From a virus, in IMG/VR virus record IMGVR_UViG_3300035659_000027, positions 1-48,416 of that record: a stretch of 48,416 nt of DNA, one strand, 5' to 3'. This document shows positions 12,700 through 20,900 of the stretch, piece after piece. The notes beneath the pieces were generated by a model. That model saw only the letters and a list, made by a program, of their open reading frames with translations, had not been told where the DNA came from and did not search any database. Positions within the stretch are counted from its first letter, which is position 1, and each line of letters begins with the position of its first letter. A program made the position numbers and the translations under genes.

Positions 12700-13176
12700 A
12701 TGACTCCAAGAGTCGGAATCAAAGTCGCCCAAATTGCTCGGCTTCGCACTTCCGGTAATATCAAGGATGAGCGCATCTGCGAAATGTTTGGGATGACTCG
12801 GTCGGGGCTCTCGCGCATTCTTGCCACTCCTGAGTACCAGCAAGAAGAGGAAGCAGTCCTCAACGGCACGTTGTCCAAGATGGACGAGGCGCTAGCCGGC
12901 CGCGCTGAGGAGATGAAGAAGACTTTTTCTGTAGGAGTACCAGCCGCAATGCGGGCGTTGCTGGAGACTGTGGCTCAAAGAAAAGACCTGCGGGCTAGGA
13001 TGGAAGCCGCGAAGGAAATCTTGGACCGGGATCCAGAGCGCACTTTCTCGCGTTTCAGGGTTGCACAGGGGCTACCGCAGAATACTGCTATCCCCGACGC
13101 AGTCCTTGGAGCTACCGCCGAAACCGCCGACTCTGTCGCAGCTACCATAGCTACGAAGAAGGAGGTCGTACAATAG
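12700..13176 (+). CDS. terS: Terminase small subunit-like DNA-binding protein
   Basis: A 158-residue protein, first gene of the late operon. Residues 8-45 form a helix-turn-helix (AQIARLRTSGNIKDERICEM, then FGMTRSGLSRIL). The middle is a long helix (KMDEALAGRAEEMKKTF), suitable for oligomerisation, followed by RARMEAAKEILDRDPERTF. This 'helix-turn-helix plus oligomerising helices ahead of the large terminase' layout is typical of small terminases, which recognise phage DNA for packaging. The family assignment is from architecture and position, not from a diagnostic motif. Confidence 0.65.
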   Translation: MTPRVGIKVAQIARLRTSGNIKDERICEMFGMTRSGLSRILATPEYQQEEEAVLNGTLSKMDEALAGRAEEMKKTFSVGVPAAMRALLETVAQRKDLRARMEAAKEILDRDPERTFSRFRVAQGLPQNTAIPDAVLGATAETADSVAATIATKKEVVQ

Positions 13177-13177
13177 C

Positions 13178-13432
13178 ATGGGTTGGTTTAAGAAGCTCGT
13201 TGGGATTGGCGAAGCCGTTGTTGGCGCGGTCACTGGGCAGCCAGCGCTCATGGCTGGAGGCGCGAGGACTGCTGTGTCTTCCAATGGGGAGAAGCAAGCA
13301 CCAGGAAGAACCTTTGAGTCCCCCCGCAGGCAAATCAATGTCCAACCGGAGGTTCCAACACCCGCCAACTCTGTTGAGCAATCACGGCAGCAAACGCAAA
13401 AGCGGACACGGGGGATTTACAATTGGCCTTAG
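13178..13432 (+). CDS. Hypothetical late protein, 84 aa
   Basis: ATG 13178 directly after the small terminase gene. The N-terminus MGWFKKLVGIGEAVVGAVTG is amphipathic to hydrophobic, while the rest is polar, rich in Gln, Pro and Arg and probably disordered. This resembles small virion or membrane-active peptides often found near terminases. No family recognised. Confidence 0.55.
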   Translation: MGWFKKLVGIGEAVVGAVTGQPALMAGGARTAVSSNGEKQAPGRTFESPRRQINVQPEVPTPANSVEQSRQQTQKRTRGIYNWP

Positions 13433-13539
13433 ACGAGATGCCAGATTGGCCCGAGCTGGAAGAAGGCTCGGACGAGGGCGAGGTTGAAGAGGCGCAGGAT
13501 GAGTCGCCGGACGAAATCTTTGGTTGGGAAGAGATTTGA
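13423..13539 (+). CDS. Small acidic protein, 38 aa
   Basis: A frame opening at TTG 13423 (or ATG 13438) and ending exactly where the large terminase starts (stop 13537-13539, ATG 13540). The product is very acidic (PELEEGSDEGEVEEAQDES, ending in FGWEEI). It fills the gap between two late genes and keeps tight spacing, which supports translation. It could be a scaffold or DNA-mimic peptide; unknown. Confidence 0.45.
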   Translation: MALDEMPDWPELEEGSDEGEVEEAQDESPDEIFGWEEI

Positions 13540-15228
13540 ATGGCCGAAAGATTCGTTCCAATCCCAGTGTTGGGGCTACCGGACAATGACGCCAAGATAG
13601 CAGCTTTGCGGCTTAACTGCCTTGGCTCTTTGTACTACTTCGTCAAGATTGGGCTTCGCCGCAAGCGTTTGGTGGAGCACCTTCACTTTCCATTCTGCTC
13701 CTCCCTTGAACGGGACTACATAAAGGACGTTTACGAGTTCCCCAGAGACCACTTCAAGTCCACAATCTGTTCCGAAGGACTGCCGGTTTGGTGGTCACTA
13801 CCGGTTTCCAACCAAGACATTGATGGCTTCAAGAGCCTTGGCTACTCCGACGAGTTTGTCAAGTGGATTCTTAGACGCCATGACCCCGATACCCGCATCC
13901 TTCTAGTCTCCGAAAACATTACAAACGCCGCGAAACTCGGCAAACGAATCCGTTGGCACTACGAGTCGAACGCCCTCTTTCGTGGGCTCTTCCCGGAAGT
14001 CTTACCGACTCCGCAAGAAAGCTGGACCAACTTTTCCCTCCACACCCGCCGACTATCCTCAACCACCGGCGGAGCCCACGGCGAGGGCACGTTCGATTTC
14101 ATTGGTGTCGGCGGCGCGTTGCAGTCTCGGCATTATCCCGGTGGTGTAATAGAGGATGACCTTGTGGGCCGGAAAGCGATCGAGTCGCCCGCCATCATGG
14201 ACGGGACAATTGATTTCCATAGACTCCTAGTGGGCGTGTTTGAGTCTGGGGATGCCAACCACGAAAGCAACGAACTTGTTGTCGGCAACCGCTGGTCCTT
14301 CCACGACCTCAGCTCGTACATTCGTGAAAACGAACCCTGGTTCGTTTTCCACAGCCATTCTGCTCTCGGCGGCTGTTGCAGCGAGCACCCTGCGGACCGG
14401 CCAATCTTTCCGGAGGAATTTAGCTTCGAGAAGCTCTTGAGACTCCGAGAGCGCCTGGGCAATTACCATTTTAGTTGCCAGTTCCTTAATAACCCGGCAT
14501 CTCCTGAGAACGCCGACTTCAAGCCTGAGTGGCTTGGGTACTACCACACTGAAAAGACGGCCGACAACCGTGACCGGATCACCCACGAGGTCAAAGATGG
14601 AATCGTCAAAAAAGACCTCCTGTACGGCCATCTACAGATTTGTATGGTCTCCGACCCGAATCACGCTGGCAATGCTGCGGCGGGACGTTGCCGTCATTCA
14701 ATTGTGGTCATTGGGCTCTCCGAAACTGGGGATTATTACCTACTGGATTGCTGGGCGGGTCATGCTAGTTACGATAGTTACATCGGGGAAATCTACAAAA
14801 TCGCAGACAGGTGGGGTCTGCGCCGGTTCGGGCTTGAGACCGTTGCTGCGCAGAAGTACCTCGCATACCATATCAGCTACCGAAACATGATTGAAAATCG
14901 GTCCTTGCGGATTATCGAGTTGAATGGTGAATGCGAAGCCCCAGACGGGACAATGACCAGGAAGAAGGAATGGCGTATCCGGAATGTCCTATCTCCGATT
15001 TTCGAGAGCGGCCGCTTTTGGATCCAAAAGAAATTTCAGGATTTCATCGGTGAATACACTTCGTTTCCGAAAGGGCGCTACTGCGACATCCTCGATGCGA
15101 TGGCGTACACGCCGCAGATGTTGAAAAGCCCGCGTAGCTCTGAGGTGTTCCGCAAGATGTTGGTGGCGAATCGGCAGCAGGCACGGCATATTGGGCAGCC
15201 CTATTCCTACGTTGGGATGGTGAATTGA
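13540..15228 (+). CDS. terL: Terminase large subunit (packaging ATPase-nuclease)
   Basis: 562 residues, the usual length. The ATPase domain has Walker A FPRDHFKST (67-75), a variant of the P-R-G-H-G-K-S/T found in this family, and Walker B VIEDD (203-207). An adenine-motif-like LLVSEN lies near 121-126. The C-terminal RNase H-like nuclease carries acidic candidates in CMVSDPNH, in FGLETV and in CDILDAMAY. TerL pumps genome DNA into the prohead through the portal and cuts it at the end. The unusual F in place of Gly in Walker A (HFKST) is worth noting but occurs in related podovirus terminases as far as I recall. Confidence 0.9.
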   Translation: MAERFVPIPVLGLPDNDAKIAALRLNCLGSLYYFVKIGLRRKRLVEHLHFPFCSSLERDYIKDVYEFPRDHFKSTICSEGLPVWWSLPVSNQDIDGFKSLGYSDEFVKWILRRHDPDTRILLVSENITNAAKLGKRIRWHYESNALFRGLFPEVLPTPQESWTNFSLHTRRLSSTTGGAHGEGTFDFIGVGGALQSRHYPGGVIEDDLVGRKAIESPAIMDGTIDFHRLLVGVFESGDANHESNELVVGNRWSFHDLSSYIRENEPWFVFHSHSALGGCCSEHPADRPIFPEEFSFEKLLRLRERLGNYHFSCQFLNNPASPENADFKPEWLGYYHTEKTADNRDRITHEVKDGIVKKDLLYGHLQICMVSDPNHAGNAAAGRCRHSIVVIGLSETGDYYLLDCWAGHASYDSYIGEIYKIADRWGLRRFGLETVAAQKYLAYHISYRNMIENRSLRIIELNGECEAPDGTMTRKKEWRIRNVLSPIFESGRFWIQKKFQDFIGEYTSFPKGRYCDILDAMAYTPQMLKSPRSSEVFRKMLVANRQQARHIGQPYSYVGMVN

Positions 15229-15229
15229 G

Positions 15230-15358
15230 ATGCCAGCAAAGCTTGAAAGATGCGTGGCAAAAGTCAAGGCCCGGCAACAAGGCAAGAGCAAGAAGGTCAA
15301 TCCTTGGGCGGTTTGTATTTCGGCGACAGGATTGAAGCCCCACAAGAAGAAGAGGTAA
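15230..15358 (+). CDS. Small basic conserved phage protein, 42 aa
   Basis: ATG 15230 overlaps the terminase stop by one base. The product MPAKLERCVAKVKARQ... ends in VNPWAVCISATGLKPHKKKR. This Lys-rich peptide with a 'VNPWAVC' element recurs in many phages next to terminase or portal genes, and in proteins annotated as hypothetical. The two Cys and NP-WAVC segment are the conserved part. Function unknown. Confidence 0.7.
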   Translation: MPAKLERCVAKVKARQQGKSKKVNPWAVCISATGLKPHKKKR

Positions 15359-15364
15359 CCGGGC

Positions 15365-15619
15365 ATGAACGACACGGTCAGTAAGCACTTTGACAAACTG
15401 ATTCTAACCCTTTTATTCGTCCTGCTTTTGTTCGCGGTCCTTTATTTCAGTGGTGATGCCAACACCAAACAAGCACTCATTTCGATGTTTGCCAGTATCG
15501 GTGGTGCTGTTGTGGCCTTGATGACTGGGGGCCGTAATGTTCCGCGAAGTGGTGATAGCGGCCCACAGCCCGACGTGAAGAAGCCTAATGCCAACGATAG
15601 TCAAAGTAACCCTGTCTAG
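15365..15619 (+). CDS. Small membrane protein, holin-like
   Basis: An 84-residue protein with two predicted transmembrane segments, LILTLLFVLLLFAVLYF (about 13-29) and ALISMFASIGGAVVALM (about 37-53), then a polar C-terminal tail. Size and topology fit a class II holin, the pore former for lysis, but it is separated from the likely lysis gene (32,138) and small two-pass membrane proteins near terminases are often of unknown role. The tail overlaps the portal gene start. Confidence 0.5.
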   Translation: MNDTVSKHFDKLILTLLFVLLLFAVLYFSGDANTKQALISMFASIGGAVVALMTGGRNVPRSGDSGPQPDVKKPNANDSQSNPV

Positions 15620-17483
15620 CGACGCTGAAGCGGCTCTGAAGAAGCACCTCAAGAACCGCGTCCGCGCGATGCAGGACGGTCTTAAAACGCTGCACACCCA
15701 ACGACTGCGTGAATGGCGGATGCTCCGTGAAGCGCAGCCGAAGGAGAAGGTCCGGGAGTATCCGTTCCACGGCGCGAGCAATCTTATTGTCCCCATCGTT
15801 GCGATTTTCTGTGACTCACTGAAATCGAGGTTCATGGCGGCGGTTTTCAAGACCCGGCCGCTTTGGTACTTCCGTGTTCTCGGCACACACAAAGGCGCTG
15901 GCGAGCCGATGCGTGAGGCTCTTGAAGAGTTTATGCAGTATGTCGCTTTCGAGCCAACAGAGCTTGACCTTTACAGGGTTTACTCCGAGTTCTACGATGA
16001 TGTCATTGCGTTTGGGACTGGCGTCATCAAGTGCCCACATGAGCTTTCCCTTGAGGATTGGGTGGTTCCTGCTGGTGATGGCCTATCGCCGGTGACAACT
16101 GAGTTCACCCATACCCGCCGTCCAAAGTACGAGGGGCCGAAGCCGGAGAAGGTCCAGTTTGAGAATTTCCTCATCCCCCCATCGGCGAGGACTGTTGAAG
16201 GCGCAGACATTAAAGCCCACATCCAACGGATGCAGCGGCACGAGATTGAGGAACGTGAGTTCATGGGGGTCTTCGACAAGAAGGCAACTGAGGTTGTCCT
16301 GAAAACCCCCGACCGAGCCGGCCCCGCGCCAGCACAACTTCAAAGACAAGCGGATGCGGATGTCAGATCGCCGCTTGACTACGACTACGCGGAGTGGGAC
16401 ATTTACGAGTGCCATTGCATCTACAAGGTGAACAACCTCCGGACTCGTATCATTGCTTGGTATCACATGGGCACCGACACGCTGCTCCGTGCGGTTTACC
16501 AGTATTACCCAGACGAGCTTTTCATTGCTGGCAGGCTCCTCGCCCGTGAGGGGGTGTTCCACGGCATTGGCTTCTGCGAAGCTCTCGGTCCGATGCAGGA
16601 GGAAATCTCAGAGGTTCACAACCAAAGGCGTGATGCAATGACGGTGGCTAACGCCAAGGTCGCCCGTGTGGACCCGGACTCAAAACTGCATGAGGGCTAC
16701 AATATATTCCCCGGCGCGTTGGTTCCTGCGGCTAAGGACGAATTGGAAATGATGTCCTTTGGCGAGCCTTCACCGATGACAATGGAGGAGGAGCGCCTTC
16801 TGCTGGACCTCGCTGAGCGGCGAACTGGCGTCAGCCCTCCGCAGCAGGGCTTTGGCGCTGGCGGTCCGGGCAAGCGCGGTGTCTACACCGCAATGGGGAC
16901 TTTGTCGCTTTTGCAGGAAGGCAATAACCGCAGCGACCTGAATATCTCCGATGCTCGGTACGCGCATACAAAGCTCGGCCGTATGCTGGTACGGCAGTAC
17001 GCGGAGTTCGGTGTTGGAGACCGGGCGGACCTGTTTGGCGATAAGGCGAAGGACATCAGGGCTGGTCTTGAAGCCGTTAAAGCTGGCACGATTGGCTTGC
17101 CGATTGCTTCAACTACCGCGAGCGTCAACCGCGAAGTCGAGAAGCAGAATGACATCATGTTGTCTGGTCTGATGTCCCGACATTATGGGATGATAACACA
17201 GATGCTCCAAGCAGCGGCTAACCCGCTGTCACCGCCAAACGTCAAGGACTACGTTAGCAGTACCATCATTGCGGCGAACAATCTTATGAAGGTTATTCTG
17301 CGTCACTTCGGCTTTGACGAAGTTGAGCGCATGGTGCCGGAGGCAAAGAGTGAAGTACGAGGAACTCCTGGAGCACAAGTCGGCGGTGCTCCAATGGCTG
17401 GGGCAGCCGGAGGCGGTTCACTTCAACAGATGGGTGGCCCAGAGGTTCTCGCAAACCTTGCGGTTACTTCGGGCCGCCAGTGA
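15588..17483 (+). CDS. Portal protein
   Basis: A 631-residue protein directly after the terminase. It contains RVREYPFHGASNL-like and IVPIVAIFCDSLKSRF segments near residue 60-80, typical of podovirus portals, and long helices toward the C-terminus. The portal is a 12-subunit ring at one capsid vertex through which TerL pumps DNA and to which the tail adaptor binds. The Gly/Ala/Met-rich C-terminal region (about 595-620) may be the crown or barrel. Its last 134 nt are shared with another gene in the +1 frame. Confidence 0.85.
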   Translation: MPTIVKVTLSSDAEAALKKHLKNRVRAMQDGLKTLHTQRLREWRMLREAQPKEKVREYPFHGASNLIVPIVAIFCDSLKSRFMAAVFKTRPLWYFRVLGTHKGAGEPMREALEEFMQYVAFEPTELDLYRVYSEFYDDVIAFGTGVIKCPHELSLEDWVVPAGDGLSPVTTEFTHTRRPKYEGPKPEKVQFENFLIPPSARTVEGADIKAHIQRMQRHEIEEREFMGVFDKKATEVVLKTPDRAGPAPAQLQRQADADVRSPLDYDYAEWDIYECHCIYKVNNLRTRIIAWYHMGTDTLLRAVYQYYPDELFIAGRLLAREGVFHGIGFCEALGPMQEEISEVHNQRRDAMTVANAKVARVDPDSKLHEGYNIFPGALVPAAKDELEMMSFGEPSPMTMEEERLLLDLAERRTGVSPPQQGFGAGGPGKRGVYTAMGTLSLLQEGNNRSDLNISDARYAHTKLGRMLVRQYAEFGVGDRADLFGDKAKDIRAGLEAVKAGTIGLPIASTTASVNREVEKQNDIMLSGLMSRHYGMITQMLQAAANPLSPPNVKDYVSSTIIAANNLMKVILRHFGFDEVERMVPEAKSEVRGTPGAQVGGAPMAGAAGGGSLQQMGGPEVLANLAVTSGRQ

Positions 17484-17625
17484 GCCGCATGTGATGAATC
17501 GTTTGCAGGGAAAGTTGGACGCTTTCGAGGAGGTTTCCAACATCCAAGAGTCCTTACGCCAGTATGAAAGGGATTTAGCGGCAGGGAAAGTCAAAACGGT
17601 CGCTTACACTAAGGGGGTTAAGTAG
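17350..17625 (+). CDS. Overlapping late protein, 91 aa
   Basis: The start is placed at GTG 17350, 6 nt after a perfect GGAGG (17339-17343), well inside the portal gene. It gives MKYEELLEHKSAVLQWLG..., and about half of the gene overlaps the portal's end in another frame. The protein is helical and ends in a Lys-rich tail. Its strong internal ribosome site and its stop abutting the next start codon (17626) support real translation. It may be a head-assembly or scaffold accessory protein; unknown family. Confidence 0.7.
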   Translation: MKYEELLEHKSAVLQWLGQPEAVHFNRWVAQRFSQTLRLLRAASEPHVMNRLQGKLDAFEEVSNIQESLRQYERDLAAGKVKTVAYTKGVK

Positions 17626-18345
17626 ATGTCCTGGTTCAGCAAACAAGACGAATCGAAGATTCCAGAGAACCTCAAGAGCAAGACTTCGGAAGAAATTGTG
17701 AAAGAACTACAGGAGGCGTCTCAGGTCAGGGCGGATTTGGAGAAAGTTCGTACCGACGCAGCGACAGCGGCAACAGCCGCCGCGACGCAGGCCACTGAGT
17801 TTGAGCAGGTCAGAGCAAAGCTGGTGGAGCTTGAGGCAGTGCAAGCGGCAGCGGCGGCAGATGCCACAAGGCCGCCAGGCTTGACCAGCTTCTTGGTTGA
17901 TGAAGACAAGGCTTTCGCCGAGCGGGCCGCTCCAATTGCATCTATGGCCTACAGCTCCGCCGCGGCTACGGCCCGAATGCTCGCCAGGGACAGGCTTCGA
18001 ACCGAGAGCAAACCTGGTGGGCTAAACTTGACGGCGTTGTATGACAAATACTCCGCCGAGATTGACGAACTTGCAAAGCAGGTTCCGATTGTTCAACAAG
18101 TTCACCCGCAAACCTGGGTCAATCTCTTTGACCTTATCAAGGGCCGGCACGCTCTGGAGTTGGTTGAGGCGGCGAAGAAGGGTGAAAACTGGTTCCTGGT
18201 TGAGCCGGTTGGCGCTGCGCCCCCGGGGGGGCCTCCGCCGAGCGAGGAGCTAACGCCGGAGCAACTCAAGATCGCGGCGAAATTCAAGATGACGCCGGAG
18301 GACTACAAGAAGCGTCAGAAGGAGTTGACATTTGTTGCAGGATAA
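17626..18345 (+). CDS. Putative scaffolding protein
   Basis: A 239-residue protein between portal and capsid genes. Residues 20-90 form a long Ala/Glu/Lys-rich coiled coil (EEIVKELQEASQVRADLEKV, then AATAATAAATQATEFEQVR). The C-terminal part has a Pro/Gly-rich linker followed by a small helical, Lys-rich domain (MTPEDYKKRQKEL). Position and elongated helical character match phage scaffolding proteins, which template the prohead and are removed later. No sequence family is recognised, so the call is by context. Confidence 0.6.
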   Translation: MSWFSKQDESKIPENLKSKTSEEIVKELQEASQVRADLEKVRTDAATAATAAATQATEFEQVRAKLVELEAVQAAAAADATRPPGLTSFLVDEDKAFAERAAPIASMAYSSAAATARMLARDRLRTESKPGGLNLTALYDKYSAEIDELAKQVPIVQQVHPQTWVNLFDLIKGRHALELVEAAKKGENWFLVEPVGAAPPGGPPPSEELTPEQLKIAAKFKMTPEDYKKRQKELTFVAG

Positions 18346-18874
18346 CAAAACACCAGCAGTTACGTCTCAGAATCTTCCGACGCCGCCGGCGCCTGCTGGC
18401 GCGCCGCCCCCGGCAGGGGCCAAGTTTCTTGGTGATGAAACTATCGTGGCGAAGCCACTTTCTTCGGCCGATTTCACCAACTTGAGGGTCAAGAACCCCA
18501 ACATCTCGCTGCGGTGGGTCAACCGTCTGGCGATGGACGGCATCTGGTACGAGCAGATGAAGTCCATGGGCTTTGTCAACGCCACAGTGAACGACGTTGA
18601 GGCTCCTACGTTCTTGCTGAAAGACAGCGCCATCATCAAGGGAGACCTCATCTTGATGAAGATTGCCAAGAAAGATTACCTCGGCGCCCTCAAGTACAAC
18701 GTCGAGCGGGCTACTGATCGCTTGACCCGCAGGTTGAAAGAGGAGAAGGGCAAACAGAGCCTACGGGAAGCACTCGCGGAGGTCGGGGCTCCGCCGGAGT
18801 TGACCAGAAAGATTTCAGCTTTTCTTCCGGGGGAGAAAGAAGTCGAAGCCGTAGTTGGAGGCGAATCCAAGTAG
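18332..18874 (+). CDS. Late head-region protein, 180 aa
   Basis: Starts at TTG 18332, 7 nt after AAGGAG, overlapping the previous gene by 14 bp. After a Pro/Ala-rich disordered N-terminus (TPPAPAGAPPPAGA) there is a compact domain, with FTNLRVKNPNISLRWVNR and GIWYEQMKSMGF as likely conserved parts, then a basic helical end. Its place just before the capsid genes suggests a virion or assembly role, e.g. a head-completion or minor capsid protein. Unassigned. Confidence 0.6.
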   Translation: MLQDNKTPAVTSQNLPTPPAPAGAPPPAGAKFLGDETIVAKPLSSADFTNLRVKNPNISLRWVNRLAMDGIWYEQMKSMGFVNATVNDVEAPTFLLKDSAIIKGDLILMKIAKKDYLGALKYNVERATDRLTRRLKEEKGKQSLREALAEVGAPPELTRKISAFLPGEKEVEAVVGGESK

Positions 18875-18887
18875 GAGGTAAAAACCC

Positions 18888-19448
18888 GTGGCAAGTTCCT
18901 CGGGAGTATCCATTCCGATCCGTGCCGTGAGGACGACAACTGCGAACCAACCTCCGGTTCGTCGTCTTGCTGAGGACGCGATCCAGACGTTCTTGGCCGG
19001 CACCCCCGTCAAAGTGTACACAACTACCGGCGGGGTCATAGCGTGGCCTGGCGATGGCGGTTCTGCTGTTACTGATGCCATCGCAGGCTTTTCCCTCGAA
19101 GACGCATCGTACCTGACCACACTTGGGGTTCCAAAGACCCTGTCGTTCGGGACGGTGCCGAATCAGCCCGCCGCAGTCAACATTCCGCGTGGCGCGCCAC
19201 TCAACGATGGTAAGGTTGGTGTTGAGTTGGCGTCGGAGGAGGTGGTGTTTCATGGCCAAGTTGGCACGACCGCCGTCGCCACTGACATCGGCAAGTCCTA
19301 TGGTTTAACCATAGACACCGATCTCCACTGGTATGTTGACAAGGCGAAAGGCACATATGTTGCCGTAAGAATCGTCGGCATCGACCCAAACGATTCTCGT
19401 GGGGTGTACTTCGTTGTTCTCCCTGCGTCCCGGCAAATGCTCGCATAG
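18888..19448 (+). CDS. Putative head decoration/stabilisation protein
   Basis: A 186-residue, beta-rich protein starting at GTG 18888 after GGAGG. The pattern (AVRTTTANQPPVRRLAED, then GTPVKVYTTTGGVIAW, then many short strands and a VAVRIVGIDPND end) is like capsid decoration proteins that precede major capsid genes in podoviruses. It lies 22 bp before the capsid gene. The function is inferred from fold and position only. Confidence 0.55.
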   Translation: MASSSGVSIPIRAVRTTTANQPPVRRLAEDAIQTFLAGTPVKVYTTTGGVIAWPGDGGSAVTDAIAGFSLEDASYLTTLGVPKTLSFGTVPNQPAAVNIPRGAPLNDGKVGVELASEEVVFHGQVGTTAVATDIGKSYGLTIDTDLHWYVDKAKGTYVAVRIVGIDPNDSRGVYFVVLPASRQMLA

Positions 19449-19469
19449 CCTGGTAGGAGGATCAATCAC

Positions 19470-20420
19470 ATGATGGTAAGAGGACAATTTGCACAGTTGA
19501 TGGCTCCGGGGCTACGCGATATGTTCGTCCATTGGCTTGACATGCTTCAACGGGCTGAGGAGTACTCGTTGGTTTTCAACATCGAAAACTCCACAGCCGC
19601 CTACGAGGACGAAGTCGAGTTCTCTGGGCTTGGCCCAATGGTCGAAAAGCCCGAAGCCGAGGCTATCCAGTACGAGGACGCAATTCAAGGCGGCACCAAG
19701 CGGTACATCCACACGACCTTTGCTCTTGGCGTGCGGTCGTCCTGGGAACTCTACGAAGACGACCAGTACCAGCTTATCAAGCAGGTGCCGAAAGCGATTG
19801 CTCGCAGCGCACACTTCTCACGCGAGCAGAGCGCCTGGAACGTCTTCAACCTGGGTTTCACAACGATTACCACCATTGACGGCGTATCGCTGTTTAATGC
19901 AGCGCATCCGCTGTTGGGTGGGCCAAGGGCCACAAACATCGGCCCCGGTGTGTCCAGCTACATTAGCTCTGCTGGGACATTCCCGAACCGACCTGCGGTT
20001 GACCAGGACTTGAGCTTCTCAGCGATTCAGCTCGCGCTCGACCAGTACGAGCGAATCATTGATAGCCAAGGGCTTCCGGTCGCACTCAAGCCGAAGTTCT
20101 TGGTTATTCCGCCTGAGCTTCGCTGGCTCGCGCGGGAGTTGCTTGGGTCCCCGTACAGGCCGACTGACGCCAACAACGCAATCAACTCTCTGCTGGCTGA
20201 GGACCTCCAGGTCATCAAGCCGCACTACCTAACCAGCAGGACAGCGTGGTATCTGCTCGCGGACAAGAGCGAAACCTGGCTCAAGTTCTACAACAGGTTC
20301 CCGCTGACTGAGGATTATTCGGACGATTTCGACACTCGTTCGATTAAGATGATTGCGTACCAGAGATTCTCAGTTGGTGCCACCCACTGGTGGGGCGTTT
20401 GGGGTTCCAACGGGCCATAG
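19470..20420 (+). CDS. Major capsid protein, Mu gpT-like HK97 fold
   Basis: A 316-residue protein with the layout of Mu gpT-type major heads. An N-terminal helix is followed by the E-loop region (GGTKRYIHTTFALGVRSSWE, about 76-95) and by YEDDQYQLIKQ. The A-domain ends in KFLVIPPELRWLARELLG and DLQVIKPHYLTSRTAWYLLA. The AHPLLGG element near 150 is a hallmark of this group. Hundreds of copies form the icosahedral shell. The ribosome site AGGAGG lies about 10 nt upstream; expression should be very high. No protease gene is seen nearby. Confidence 0.85.
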   Translation: MMVRGQFAQLMAPGLRDMFVHWLDMLQRAEEYSLVFNIENSTAAYEDEVEFSGLGPMVEKPEAEAIQYEDAIQGGTKRYIHTTFALGVRSSWELYEDDQYQLIKQVPKAIARSAHFSREQSAWNVFNLGFTTITTIDGVSLFNAAHPLLGGPRATNIGPGVSSYISSAGTFPNRPAVDQDLSFSAIQLALDQYERIIDSQGLPVALKPKFLVIPPELRWLARELLGSPYRPTDANNAINSLLAEDLQVIKPHYLTSRTAWYLLADKSETWLKFYNRFPLTEDYSDDFDTRSIKMIAYQRFSVGATHWWGVWGSNGP

Positions 20421-20430
20421 AGCGTAGCTC

Positions 20431-20679
20431 ATGCCGAGTCAAGCTGGAAGCGGCATTCGTGGCATTCCTTGGTCCCGTTGCGACAGATGTGGCCTAGACT
20501 TCTCGCTAGACAAGCTCGCGGCGCAGCGGGGCCTGTTACTCTGCCAAGACTGCTTCGATGACCCGGCCAACCTCGACCGGGACCAGGTAATTGCAGAGGC
20601 CCTGGAGTCTGCCTCGGAAGAGGCGAAGGACTTAGTTTCTGAGGTGCGGAGCAGTGATGTGCCAAGTGACACTTTTTAA
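20431..20679 (+). CDS. Zinc-ribbon protein after the capsid gene, 82 aa
   Basis: Begins MPSQAGSGIRGIPWSRCDRC 11 nt after the capsid stop. CDRCGLDFSLDKLAAQRGLL is followed by CQDCFDDP, i.e. a C-x2-C/C-x2-C zinc ribbon; the C-terminal half is acidic and helical. Small zinc-ribbon proteins in this place are known in several podoviruses, role unclear. Confidence 0.65.
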   Translation: MPSQAGSGIRGIPWSRCDRCGLDFSLDKLAAQRGLLLCQDCFDDPANLDRDQVIAEALESASEEAKDLVSEVRSSDVPSDTF

Positions 20680-20680
20680 T

Positions 20681-20876
20681 GCCCTGCGTTGCTACTCCGT
20701 GGCGGAGCGGGATAACACGGCAAAGGCGGAGTCGTCGCCGCCAACCTCCTGTGGCGCCCGTCCCGTGGCAGCCGTGTGCGTAATCGGGTGTGCGGCGCAG
20801 GGCAAAAAATCTGGGTAAGCGGGGGTGTCCACGATTCCCCCGGGCAGGCTGGGAGCGGGATAAGACTAACCACCCA
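20681..20876 (+). ncRNA. Structured non-coding element in the late operon
   Basis: A perfect 8-bp outer stem (20681-20688 with 20796-20803) encloses hairpin CTCCG-TGG-CGGAG (20695-20707), a 6-bp stem ACACGG/CCGTGT (20715-20720 with 20772-20777) and an inner GGCGG/CCGCC hairpin. After an A6 run come two more perfect stems, CGGGGG/CCCCCG and GCTGGG/CCCAGC. There is no convincing gene in the 221 bp between 20,680 and 20,900. It may be a processing or regulatory structure after the highly expressed capsid gene, or a stable RNA. Confidence 0.5.
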
Positions 20877-20900
20877 GCGTGTTCCTAGTGGAGGTGAATT

